A DNA stretch of 54,683 nucleotides from Streptomyces cahuitamycinicus (GTDB lineage: Bacteria; Actinomycetota; Actinomycetes; Streptomycetales; Streptomycetaceae): contig NZ_POUC01000008.1 of NCBI RefSeq assembly GCF_002891435.1, positions 1 to 54,683 on the forward strand, in the 5' to 3' direction. Shown here in pieces: positions 9,073 through 17,304 of this stretch (positions are counted from its first letter, which is position 1; each line of letters begins with the position of its first letter). The position numbers were made by a program, and so were the translations under genes. Under the pieces are notes generated by a model. That model was not told the origin of the DNA, ran no database searches, and was given only the letters and a program-made list of their open reading frames with translations.

Positions 9073-9978
9073 TCAAGACCCGGATTCACCTGATGGACGG
9101 GTCAGCCCAGGGCGGTTCTGATCCGTAAAAGTTCGCGGAACGATCAACTCTGGATCGACCAGCTCAGCAAGATGCTCAGGCTGCCTGGCCAAGAACTCCT
9201 CGGTGAGCTTCTTCGTCAACTGCTCGTTTGGCGTACTTCGCGCCCAGGACCCCAAACAGTAGCGGCATGCCTCCAGCGGCTCCTGCCTTCGGATCAAGTT
9301 GTCCAGGTCCTCGTAGAGGTTCGGGTTACCGTGGATGGCGACACTGTCGGATTCGCGGTTCTTGAAGGCAGTTCCATGAAGCGCTAATCTCGGCTCCATC
9401 CATACTGACGGCGCACACATGTAGTAGCGCCCCTCGTAGACGGTGTGACAGCTCTCTAGGTGTGCGAGATTGCAATTCTGGAAGACCATCTCGACGAGCT
9501 CTTTGCTTCGGATCTCTTCGATGAGCGACCGTTCGGCGAACTCCGGCGTCTCCTTGCGCCAAACGAAGATCTGATGTTCATCGGCGAGGTGCTGGATCGA
9601 CTCCCAGTCGAAACGATATTTGATGTTCGGATAGACGCTGATCCACATGCCGTCGATGAGTTCCCAGAGCTCGGTGGGAGCCTTATGTAGAAGCACGCCG
9701 TTGGTCACCAGGATGATGCGCTTCGCAATCTGGAGCTCTTTCGCAATCTTGAGAAAATCTACGAGCTGAGGATGCAAGAGAGGCTCGCCGCCCACAAACT
9801 TGATCTCCCCGGCCTGCAGGGCGGTCGACAGAACTTCTATATCTCGTGTAAATGATGCGAGATCTGCGAACCCGGGCGGCAGAATCGACGAAGCGTGGTC
9901 GCAGTGGGTGCAGCGCAGGTTGCAGTGCTCAGTGAGGTTGAACTCTATAGCGGGTCGCCAGACCTTGTTGAGCGGCAT
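9073..9978 (-). CDS. Radical SAM protein with C-terminal extra cysteines
   Basis: A 301-residue radical SAM enzyme. The CxxxCxxC cluster-binding motif is Cys19-Cys23-Cys26 (EHCNLRCTHCDHAS), and the SAM-binding GGEPLLHP motif follows near residue 63. Later cysteines (NCNLAHLESC, YYMCAPS and CRYCLGS) could ligate an auxiliary cluster, as in SPASM or twitch proteins. Start is ATG behind GGAGG. It sits beside the guanidino-amino-acid cluster on the opposite strand and may be a tailoring enzyme of it, such as an epimerase, dehydrogenase or C-C bond former. The last residues may be altered, because the stop lies next to an IS scar. Substrate unknown. Confidence 0.8.
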   Translation of the reverse strand: MPLNKVWRPAIEFNLTEHCNLRCTHCDHASSILPPGFADLASFTRDIEVLSTALQAGEIKFVGGEPLLHPQLVDFLKIAKELQIAKRIILVTNGVLLHKAPTELWELIDGMWISVYPNIKYRFDWESIQHLADEHQIFVWRKETPEFAERSLIEEIRSKELVEMVFQNCNLAHLESCHTVYEGRYYMCAPSVWMEPRLALHGTAFKNRESDSVAIHGNPNLYEDLDNLIRRQEPLEACRYCLGSWARSTPNEQLTKKLTEEFLARQPEHLAELVDPELIVPRTFTDQNRPGLTRPSGESGS

Positions 9979-10024
9979 TTCCGAGCCTCCATCTCTTTTC
10001 GTAGGTACGCCCTAACGCAGTACT

Positions 10025-10576
10025 CTAGACTGAGGCGAGAAGCTGGATCGAATCCAGGTAGAGTCCGCCGCCGAGGAAAACCAGGAATAGATCGTGGAGG
10101 CCGGGCATTGGCCGCAACCTGCCGCGCACCGTTCTGTATTCCTGAATATCGCCTGTAGCGGAAACGGGGACGGTGCCCAACAGCGGACCGTCCGGCGCAT
10201 CAACGCGCACCTCGATGAGTGGCTCTCCTCCGTCGGGGTAGTCCAGTTCCGCTGCGGCGGTTCTCAATGCGACCTCATGTACGCCATTCATATCCACCTT
10301 GCGGAATCCGATATGGTCGCCGCTGCGTCGGGAGACGACCGAGTGGTGGCCTCCGGCCCTTGCGAGGTTCCTTGACTTGGGCACCTCCCAATGCGACACG
10401 CCTCGGCTGATCCGTTCCTCAGGACGCGGACCGGTCATACGCCGCCATGTGCAGTACGGACCCCGCCGACGAGCGACCCTGCCGCATCCGACTACGCGGT
10501 GGTCGTCATCGGGAACGAAGTACTGGATGCACGCGAGGGCATCGACCGACCCGGTCTCGCGCTCCCTGAGAGCCAA
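10025..10576 (-). pseudogene. Remnant of a secreted glycosidase with CBM6-like domain
   Basis: The last ~95 residues (HHSVVSRRSGDHIGFRKVDM through GGGLYLDSIQL) resemble a carbohydrate-binding module of family 6: a GGxHIGFR-like strand, a central RVDAPDGPLLGTVPVSATG and the closing FxGGGLYLDSIQ. The first ~80 residues are arginine-rich and hold no domain I recognise. No signal peptide or credible start is present and the catalytic part is missing. I take it as a decayed 3' end of a larger sugar-acting gene. Family assignment is moderate. Confidence 0.45.
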
Positions 10577-10802
10577 GCCGAACTCGTACGCCGGACGGCG
10601 GCAGCCTGCCCAGGACGCACCGGTCCGGCGTCGTTGATCCGATAGGGAGAGTACAGTCCTTAGCTCGGTTGGCCACCCGGGCGCACTGATTGATTGCAGT
10701 CCCTTATAGATCCGGACAGAGGATCATGCGTGCGGTAACTTTTCGGTAAGTCGATTTCCGAGTTACCTGTCCACTGAAGTTCCGACATTGGCTGGGGGTT
10801 GA
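10577..10802. other. Intergenic, no gene seen
   Basis: No convincing coding frame. The right end must contain the promoter and ribosome binding site (GGGGGTT) for the carrier-protein remnant at 10803. I see no clear -35/-10 pair. Confidence 0.4.
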
Positions 10803-11061
10803 GTGAATATCACAAAAGCGGTTGCAGGCGCCTGGTCAGCGCACCTAGGCGTGTCAGAAATCGGCTCGGAGGAGAACTCTTTCGAACTCGGCGGGAACTC
10901 GCTTATTGGCTGCCCGAACATGTGACACCGTCTGTCGGAAGGCTGGCACGTGAGTGCGCATGGGCTTGGACCGAATTTGCAGATCGAGCTCAGGGGTGAT
11001 CCCCTCACTGCTCGGGCCACCTGATGCTCTGCTGTGGCAATACCTGAGTCATCGAGGTTGA
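10803..11061 (+). pseudogene. Stand-alone peptidyl/acyl carrier protein, broken
   Basis: The GTG at 10803, with GGGGG five bases upstream, opens VNITKAVAGAWSAHLGVSEI, then GSEENSFELGGNSLIG. The FELGGNSL core is the phosphopantetheine-attachment motif (Ser35) of carrier proteins. An in-frame TGA at 10923-10925 stops it after 40 codons. Beyond it the expected helices continue as HRLSEGWHVS, then, after a one-base frameshift near 10957, as MGLDRICRSSSG, ending at 11061. The total of about 86 codons is normal for a type II carrier protein. Either this is a real pseudogene or it contains two sequence errors. It would be the first gene of the operon that follows. Confidence 0.65.
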
Positions 11062-11072
11062 ACACCTCGATG
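11050..11072 (+). terminator. Perfect 9-bp hairpin at the end of the carrier gene
   Basis: CATCGAGGT (11050-11058) pairs with ACCTCGATG (11064-11072) around a 5-base loop that holds the TGA. No T-run follows. It could be an attenuator or weak terminator between the carrier protein and the oxygenase. Confidence 0.4.
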
Positions 11073-11139
11073 GCCGATGGCCGGGCTTAGATTGCTTAGA
11101 CACGCCTAGGTTAAAGCTGCTTGTACGAAAGGGGCCGAA

Positions 11140-12117
11140 GTGAATCCGGTGACGAAGCTGCCTACAACCGAAGCCGCGCTGCGGCAGCACGAAGCTGAGG
11201 AAGTGTGGGCCGCGATCGGCCGATTGGTCGGCGATCAGGATATCGAGTCGTTGACGCCGGATGAGTTCGTCGATCTGGCGCTCGCTGCCACACCGTTGTT
11301 TCCCGCCGACTTGCGCCGGCGCATTACTGAATACCGACGTTACGCTCCAGGTGGAGACGTACTGCTCCTGCGCGGGCTGCTCCCGGACAGCGTGGCATTT
11401 CCCGCCACCGCCAGCTCCCCGTCGCAGCAACACTCTGGCCCGGCGCAGCGGGCCGCGTTGCTGCTCGCCGGCGTGATGGTCATGTTCGGAGAGCCTTTCA
11501 ACTATTCGACGCTCTACGGCGGTCGGCTCGTGCAGAACATGGTCCCGGTGCCGAGCATGGAATTTACTCAGACCAGCCAGAGCAGCACCGGAATGCTCGA
11601 TTGGCATTGCGAGGACAGCTTTCGCGATGATCGGTGTGACTACGCTGGCCTGCTCTGTCTCAGAGGCGATCCGTCAGGGGCATCGATGTACGCCCAGGCG
11701 AAGGACGTTCGACTGTCGGCTGATGCCATAGCGACGCTTCGGGAGCCGCGGTTCCACGTGCGCCCGGATCCGGCGCATGTCCTGTCCGGCGACGTGCAGA
11801 TGCGTCGAATCGCCATACTCTCAGGGTCGGAGTCGGCACCGGAGATCGCTTACGACACGCATCACCTCGCGCCCATCGATGACGACGACCTCGAGGCTGC
11901 CAGCGCGCTTCGCGAGCTGGGCGCTTGTTTGGACAAGGTCGCTGCCTCGCATGTGATGGAAAGAGGCGACCTGTTGATCTTCGATAACAAGCGGGTTGTG
12001 CACGCGCGCACACCTTTTGATGCGCGCTTTGACGGCACGGACCGCTGGCTGATGCGCGTCATGGTCTGCGGATCGGCCTTGACGTTTCGCCGCTGGGGCC
12101 AGCGCGTACCGGACTAG
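11140..12117 (+). CDS. Fe(II)/2-oxoglutarate oxygenase, arginine beta-hydroxylase (VioC/clavaminate synthase) type
   Basis: A 325-residue non-haem iron oxygenase of the TauD/clavaminate-synthase fold. Metal ligands are visible as His156 and Glu158 (DWHCEDSF, the HxE variant typical of VioC-like amino-acid hydroxylases) and His288 (RVVHARTPF). Arg302 or Arg306 is the probable 2-oxoglutarate ligand. A CDYAGLLCLRGD segment follows the HxE, as in VioC, OrfP and AsnO. VioC-type enzymes beta-hydroxylate free arginine or related amino acids. With an amidinotransferase and a 2,4-diaminobutyrate aminotransferase next door, a guanidino amino acid is the likely substrate. Start is GTG with AAGGGG upstream. 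Confidence 0.8.
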   Translation: MNPVTKLPTTEAALRQHEAEEVWAAIGRLVGDQDIESLTPDEFVDLALAATPLFPADLRRRITEYRRYAPGGDVLLLRGLLPDSVAFPATASSPSQQHSGPAQRAALLLAGVMVMFGEPFNYSTLYGGRLVQNMVPVPSMEFTQTSQSSTGMLDWHCEDSFRDDRCDYAGLLCLRGDPSGASMYAQAKDVRLSADAIATLREPRFHVRPDPAHVLSGDVQMRRIAILSGSESAPEIAYDTHHLAPIDDDDLEAASALRELGACLDKVAASHVMERGDLLIFDNKRVVHARTPFDARFDGTDRWLMRVMVCGSALTFRRWGQRVPD

Positions 12118-12169
12118 CCGGATCACATGTCAAGAGCATTGATCACCACCGGTAGAGCATAAGGAGCTC

Positions 12170-13369
12170 GTGGCCGACGTTCCGATGATGAGGTTGCTCG
12201 CCCGGGACGCGCAGACGATAGGAGTACATCTGATGGCGATTCAGCCCGAAGTGCGGTTCACGGCGGATGCCGACGCGAAGCCCGCGCTGCCGCGCTTGCC
12301 GGAGTATCGAACGAAGGCGGTGAACTCCTGGGACGAGTTCAGCCCGCTTCGGGAGGTCATCGTCGGGGATGCTACCGGTGCGCGGATCCCGATGCAGACT
12401 GACGTCTCCGCGTGGCTGAACGATTACCCCGAGCTCTCGCGCTCCGAACGGGAACAGGTCGGAGGACGCTTTCCGCAGCGGGTGATCGAGGAGACCAATG
12501 AGGACTTGGCCGACTTGGTGACGACCCTCCGCGACCTGGGCGTCGTCGTTCATCAGCCGCCGGCGGTCGACCATGAGCAGGAATTCGGCGGACCGGGTTG
12601 GCGCAGCCAAGGCCGTCACTCGTACTGCCCGCGCGACGTTGCCCTGGTCATCGGTTCAACCGTCATCGAGACGCCCAGCCCCTCGCGTGCCCGCTACTTC
12701 GAGCTGGCGAATATGAGGGACTTGTTCCAGGACTATCTGGAGCGTGGTGCGGCCTGGCTGAGCGCGCCCAGGCCGCAGTTGCGGGATGAGCTCTACCTTG
12801 CGGACGCGGCGGGCGGTCCTGCGCTGGGCGAGGCTGAGCCGGCCTTCGAGGCGGCCAACGTTCTGCGACTCGGACGTGACGTCTTCTATCAGGTGTCCCG
12901 CAGCGGCAACGAGTTGGGACTGCGTTGGCTGCAGTCGACCTTGCAGTTGATCGGCGACATCCGCGTGCACCCCTTGCGCGGCCTCTACCAGGGGACGCAC
13001 ATAGACAGCACGATCTGCTTCCTGCGCCCCGGCCTCGTTCTGCTCAATCCCGAGCGAGTCCGGCCGGACACCATACCGGAAGTGCTGCGTGGCTGGGACG
13101 TGATCTGGTGCCCGCCCATAAACGAGCCGGTTGCTCCCGTCCTTTCCCGTACGTTGAGCACGCCATGGGTGGGGATGAATCTCCTGATGATTAGTCCGCA
13201 CATGGCCATAGTCGATGGTAACCAGCCTGAACTGATACGCCTTCTGGAGACTAAGGGCATCACAGTCGTGCCGCGCAGACTGCGTCACTCACGCGTGCTC
13301 GGTGGCGGGTTCCACTGCGTGACGTTGGACACAGTGCGAGATGGCGGGCTCGAGAACTATCTGGATTGA
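12170..13369 (+). CDS. L-arginine:amine amidinotransferase (StrB1/GATM family)
   Basis: A 399-residue enzyme that moves the amidino group of arginine to an amine acceptor. Family features are EAANVLRLGRD (about 224-234), the HIDST motif with the catalytic histidine, and the active-site Cys383 in GGGFHCVTLD near the C-terminus. Acceptors known for the family include glycine, inosamines and lysine. Here the adjacent EctB-like aminotransferase suggests 2,4-diaminobutyrate, which would give norarginine (inference). AAGGAG lies only 3 bases before the GTG, so ATG 12185 or 12188 are alternative starts. The stop lies about 35 bases before the next start codon. Confidence 0.88.
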   Translation: MADVPMMRLLARDAQTIGVHLMAIQPEVRFTADADAKPALPRLPEYRTKAVNSWDEFSPLREVIVGDATGARIPMQTDVSAWLNDYPELSRSEREQVGGRFPQRVIEETNEDLADLVTTLRDLGVVVHQPPAVDHEQEFGGPGWRSQGRHSYCPRDVALVIGSTVIETPSPSRARYFELANMRDLFQDYLERGAAWLSAPRPQLRDELYLADAAGGPALGEAEPAFEAANVLRLGRDVFYQVSRSGNELGLRWLQSTLQLIGDIRVHPLRGLYQGTHIDSTICFLRPGLVLLNPERVRPDTIPEVLRGWDVIWCPPINEPVAPVLSRTLSTPWVGMNLLMISPHMAIVDGNQPELIRLLETKGITVVPRRLRHSRVLGGGFHCVTLDTVRDGGLENYLD

Positions 13370-13404
13370 TCGGGATAAGCAGTCTGTATCTTGAGGAGGA
13401 TTCC

Positions 13405-14352
13405 ATGGTTGCTGGAGATTCGAACCGAAGGCCGTTGCTGAGCCTGAGGGAGCTTAGCGCGGAAGACATCTCGGAAATCGGCGACATCGCGTATCGATTC
13501 GGTCAGGCGCCGCAGGAATTTGCTGGAGCATTGGACGGAACGCGAGTGGGCATGGTGTTCACTGCGCCGTCGACCAGGACCAGGATCTCGTTCTGGTGCG
13601 CCGCGCTGACTCTCGGCTGCGATGTGCTGCACCTCGGCCCGGCCGATCTCCAGCTCTCCACCGGTGAGACGTGGAGCGATACCGGCCTGATGCTGGCGCA
13701 CTATCTCGACGTCATTGTTGCCCGCACTAATGGTCCACAACGTGAACTTGCTGAACTGGCTGTCCACGTTCCGGCAACAATAAATGCGTTGACCTATGAG
13801 GAGCACCCCACGCAGGCGATCGCAGATTTGTGCGCGTTGCGCGAGCACTTCGGTGATATTGAGAATCTTCGCCTCGCATATCTGGGTGGGGTGAACAACA
13901 CCGCTCGTGCTCTGGCGCTACTTGTCTGCAAGTTGCCGTTCGCGAGCCTCGATGTGTACAGTCCGGCCGGCCTGGGCTTCTCGGCAGGGGAGATCGAATC
14001 GCTAAATGCCGTGCGTGGCGAAGGTGTGGTCCGTCAACATGATGAAGTGCCGACCTCGGCGAATCCTGTCGACGTCGTCTACACCGCACGCTGGAATTCA
14101 ATGAGCGAGGCCCAGCGGGACCGTGACTGGCTATCCCGGTATGCGCCGTTTTCCGTCACCGCGGACACCGTGAAGCGTTTCAGCGGATCAACCGAGGCAG
14201 TATTCATGCATGACCTGCCTGCGGTTCGAGGTCAGGAAGTGACGTCCGATGTCCTGGACGGGACGAGCGTGACCTCGCTCGTGCGGAGACAGGCGCATTA
14301 TAAGGAATCTGCCGCGGCATCCGCGCTGCTCTGGTCGATGGGCGGATCGTGA
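13405..14352 (+). CDS. Ornithine carbamoyltransferase homologue with altered substrate loop
   Basis: A 315-residue member of the aspartate/ornithine carbamoyltransferase family. The carbamoyl-phosphate site STRTR (56-60) and HPTQ (134-137) are intact, so transfer from carbamoyl phosphate is expected. The ornithine-binding HCLP loop reads HDLP (269-272): the cysteine that contacts the amino acid is aspartate. A different amine acceptor is therefore likely, with 2,4-diaminobutyrate or a guanidino derivative as candidates. A housekeeping ArgF would not sit in this operon. It could instead be an inhibitor-resistant OTC giving self-protection, as ArgK does in phaseolotoxin producers. Start chosen at ATG 13405, behind GAGGAGGA. 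Confidence 0.85.
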   Translation: MVAGDSNRRPLLSLRELSAEDISEIGDIAYRFGQAPQEFAGALDGTRVGMVFTAPSTRTRISFWCAALTLGCDVLHLGPADLQLSTGETWSDTGLMLAHYLDVIVARTNGPQRELAELAVHVPATINALTYEEHPTQAIADLCALREHFGDIENLRLAYLGGVNNTARALALLVCKLPFASLDVYSPAGLGFSAGEIESLNAVRGEGVVRQHDEVPTSANPVDVVYTARWNSMSEAQRDRDWLSRYAPFSVTADTVKRFSGSTEAVFMHDLPAVRGQEVTSDVLDGTSVTSLVRRQAHYKESAAASALLWSMGGS

Positions 14353-14365
14353 GAGGACCTGCGGT

Positions 14366-15634
14366 ATGCGAATGACGGATTCTCTCGCGAGCGTTTTCGA
14401 ACGGCGCGAGTCGGAGGTGTGCAGCTACAGCAGAACGTGGCCGGTGGTGTTCGACCGGGCGGAGGGTAGTCGGCTCTATGGCGTGGACGGCGTGCCGTAC
14501 CTCGATTTTTTCGCCGGGGCCGGGTCCCTCAACTACGGTCACAACAACCCCGTTCTCAAGCGGGCGCTCATCAGCTACCTGGAGCATGACGGGGTAACGC
14601 ACGCGCTCGACATGTGGACTGCGGCCAGAGAGGATCTGCTGAAGACGCTGGAAGAGAAGATCCTGGCTCCGCGCGGGCTCGACTACAAGGTCGTCTTTCC
14701 CGGTCCGGCAGGCGCGAACGCCGTGGAAGCGGCGCTCAAGCTGGCGCGCAAGGTCACCGGAAAGCAGGGGCTGGCCTACTTCCGCAATGCGTTCCACGGC
14801 ATGACCCTGGGCGCGCTGTCGGTGAACGGCAATCACGCAACCCGGAGCAGCGCCGGGATTTCACTGTCGCACACGAAGGAACTGCCCTACGACGACGGTC
14901 TCTCTGATGTCGCGGACCTTGAAGGGCTGCTGGCGGCCTGCCCCGGCGGTCTCGCCGGAACGGCTGCAGTCATCGTGGAGACGGTCCAGGGCGAAGGCGG
15001 GATCAACGTCGCCCGCGGCCAGTGGCTGCGGGCACTGGCCGCCGCATGCCGGCGCCATGACGTGCTCCTCATCCTCGACGACATACAGATGGGCTGCGGC
15101 CGCCTCGGTCCCTTCTTCAGTTTCGAGGACGCCGGGGTCGAACCGGACATCGTTTGCCTGTCGAAGAGCATCAGCGGCTATGGGTTGCCGATGGCACTCA
15201 TGCTGATCCGGCCTGAGCTCGATGTATGGAAGCCGGCGGAGCACAACGGCACCTTCCGCGGGTTCAACCTGGCCTTCGTGACCGGCGCCGAGGCGATGCG
15301 CGCCTACTGGAGTGATGACGAACTGGAGAAGTCCACCAGGACCAAGGGAGAACGAGTCGCCGACGGCCTTCGGCAGATCGCGGTCTCCTATCCCGGGGCG
15401 GGCTTGGCGGCCCGAGGCCGGGGCCTCGCCCAGGGGCTGCGCACCGCCGGTGGCGAGATGGCCGGCCGGATCAGCGCGGAGGCGTTCGAACGGGGCCTTC
15501 TCGTCGAGACCTGCGGCCCACAGGGCAAGGTCGTGAAGCTCCTGCCGCCGCTGTCCGTCACCACCGGCGAGGTCGACCAAGCGCTCGAAATCCTCGATGC
15601 GTCCGTGAAGTCGGCTCTCGCCCGGCTCGCCTGA
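14366..15634 (+). CDS. Class III aminotransferase, EctB-like 2,4-diaminobutyrate aminotransferase
   Basis: A 422-residue PLP enzyme. Similarity to EctB runs through the whole N-terminal half: FERRESEVCSYSRTWPVVFD, FFAGAGSLNYGHNNP, RGLDYKVVFPGPAGANAVEA and RNAFHGMTLG. The PLP-binding lysine is Lys267 in CLSKSISGYGLPM, with LILDDIQMGCGR before it. EctB converts L-aspartate-4-semialdehyde plus glutamate into L-2,4-diaminobutyrate. No EctA or EctC is present, so ectoine is not the product. In this operon it most likely supplies diaminobutyrate for amidino or carbamoyl transfer. It starts 11 bases after the upstream stop, with GAGAGG as ribosome binding site. Confidence 0.88.
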   Translation: MRMTDSLASVFERRESEVCSYSRTWPVVFDRAEGSRLYGVDGVPYLDFFAGAGSLNYGHNNPVLKRALISYLEHDGVTHALDMWTAAREDLLKTLEEKILAPRGLDYKVVFPGPAGANAVEAALKLARKVTGKQGLAYFRNAFHGMTLGALSVNGNHATRSSAGISLSHTKELPYDDGLSDVADLEGLLAACPGGLAGTAAVIVETVQGEGGINVARGQWLRALAAACRRHDVLLILDDIQMGCGRLGPFFSFEDAGVEPDIVCLSKSISGYGLPMALMLIRPELDVWKPAEHNGTFRGFNLAFVTGAEAMRAYWSDDELEKSTRTKGERVADGLRQIAVSYPGAGLAARGRGLAQGLRTAGGEMAGRISAEAFERGLLVETCGPQGKVVKLLPPLSVTTGEVDQALEILDASVKSALARLA

Positions 15635-15705
15635 GCCGGGCCGACCGGCTCACCCGATGAGCAGCTTCCGGCGACGGTACCGGTATCGAATGCGAGGAAG
15701 AATAC

Positions 15706-17244
15706 TTGTCCGGTGACGGCGGTGTCCTGGTGCTGACCACCCGCGAAAAGAGCTGGTGGTTGAGCATGCAGGAAGTTATTCCCGCCATCGAGCGGGTCTG
15801 GACGGAAATCGGCTGTTCTGAAGGCGAGAACGTCCGCATCATATGTGGCCCCCTACGGCGAGAAGCTGATCTTGGTCTTCAAGCCTCGGCTTCCCGACTC
15901 AAGGGCCTCGTCATGACCGCGGTCACGCCGTGGACTGTGAGAACAGCGCTTTTCCTGCGACGCCAGTTGAACGTGACAGCGCCCATGGTCGTCTATGTCT
16001 TCGGCGACTCCACGGAAGGGTTTCACGCCTTCGGTGCTCTTACGGATTTTCTTACCGAGAGGGACACGTTCGTCGTGTCTTGTGAGGCGGAAGCGGAGGC
16101 GACCCGCTGCTCGTTCCCGAATGCCCAAGTCCGCGTGATTCCGATCCCGCTCGTGGACCAGTTCAAAGTAAGCGACAGCGATCATCATGCGCGGCTCGAC
16201 ACGCCTCGGCTGGCCTACGTAGGACGTGTCTCCGAGCAGAAGAACCTGCACACTCTTTTGTTCGCCCTGTGGATATTGGCGGCGTTTGGGCGCGAGCCGA
16301 GAGTCGCCCTGGACGTGTACGGAGGAGAAGACAACCTCGGCAGTCCGAATATGGGCCTCAAGTACCCGAACTATGCGACGTACCTGCAGGGTCTGTCCGA
16401 GCTGTTGGGACTGAGCCGAACGGTGACGTGGCACGGGCTCAAGTCGCGCGACTGGTTGTTTGACAATGTGCACTTGGAGCCGCACATCCTTGTGTCGCCA
16501 ACGCTGCATTCGGACGAGAACTTCGGCTCATCCGTACTGGCGTCGCTGGTCAACGGACATCAAGTAGTCACGACCGCATGGGGTGGCCACCTCGGGTTCC
16601 AAGAATGGTTTCCTCAACAATTGACACTGGTACCTGTTCACCGCTCGACCATGGGTCCGGTCGTCAATCCCGTCTCGCTGGCGCACGCCATCCAAATGGC
16701 AACGCACAGGATGAGGGGGATAACCGTGGACGCCGCTATCCTCCATCGGGCACGTGCGGAGTTCTCGGAGAAGGGCGTAGCTCGGCGTTCCCATGAAATA
16801 CTCGATCGGCCCACGGGCGGCTCCGCTCCGCTGAAGAAGTCATCGATCCAACATGAGATCGATGAGAGGAGGTCTCTTTTCGGCGCCACCCGAAAGATTT
16901 ATACAAGCTACGAGGATCCGATTGCGCAGGGATTCTTCGAGATCTACGGCATGAAGGAACAGATCTTCTTCGACAAGCATGCCGACTACACACTCGCTCC
17001 GTGGGTGAGCTACTCCGACAACGTCTTGTGCATAGATGATCCACATCGCGGCCGTCAGAGTTTTCTTGTCGACGCGCGAGCGGCCGAGCCCATGGACGTC
17101 GCGATGTGTCCCTCCATGGATGTTTGTCGCCTGCCGGAGAGTCTTGTCTCGGCCCTTGTGGCTCAGGGGTACGCCTTTCCGATTCCGCTGAACCACTCGG
17201 CGAAGGTGGGAGAGAACTCGGGAGTTGTCCGGCGGACGCTTTGA
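15706..17244 (+). CDS. GT4-type glycosyltransferase with C-terminal extension
   Basis: A 512-residue protein starting at TTG behind GCGAGGAAG. The central part is a GT-B fold of glycosyltransferase group 1: LAYVGRVSEQKNLHTLLFAL, then VTWHGLKSRDWLF and the SDENFGSSVLASLVNG donor-binding region with its EX7E-like glutamates. Residues from about 380 on (QHEIDERRSLFGATRK onward) form an extra domain that I do not recognise. With the O-carbamoyltransferase downstream it should attach a sugar that is later carbamoylated. Donor and acceptor unknown. Confidence 0.75.
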   Translation: MSGDGGVLVLTTREKSWWLSMQEVIPAIERVWTEIGCSEGENVRIICGPLRREADLGLQASASRLKGLVMTAVTPWTVRTALFLRRQLNVTAPMVVYVFGDSTEGFHAFGALTDFLTERDTFVVSCEAEAEATRCSFPNAQVRVIPIPLVDQFKVSDSDHHARLDTPRLAYVGRVSEQKNLHTLLFALWILAAFGREPRVALDVYGGEDNLGSPNMGLKYPNYATYLQGLSELLGLSRTVTWHGLKSRDWLFDNVHLEPHILVSPTLHSDENFGSSVLASLVNGHQVVTTAWGGHLGFQEWFPQQLTLVPVHRSTMGPVVNPVSLAHAIQMATHRMRGITVDAAILHRARAEFSEKGVARRSHEILDRPTGGSAPLKKSSIQHEIDERRSLFGATRKIYTSYEDPIAQGFFEIYGMKEQIFFDKHADYTLAPWVSYSDNVLCIDDPHRGRQSFLVDARAAEPMDVAMCPSMDVCRLPESLVSALVAQGYAFPIPLNHSAKVGENSGVVRRTL

Positions 17245-17304
17245 ACAGCGACCGGTTTTCATAATTCAACCAGCCATGTTGGATCGAGTGATGAGGATTT
17301 CGCT

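Noticed and set aside
14366-15634. Ectoine biosynthesis locus
   Set aside because: Only an EctB-like enzyme is present; no EctA acetyltransferase, EctC cyclase or EctD next to it.
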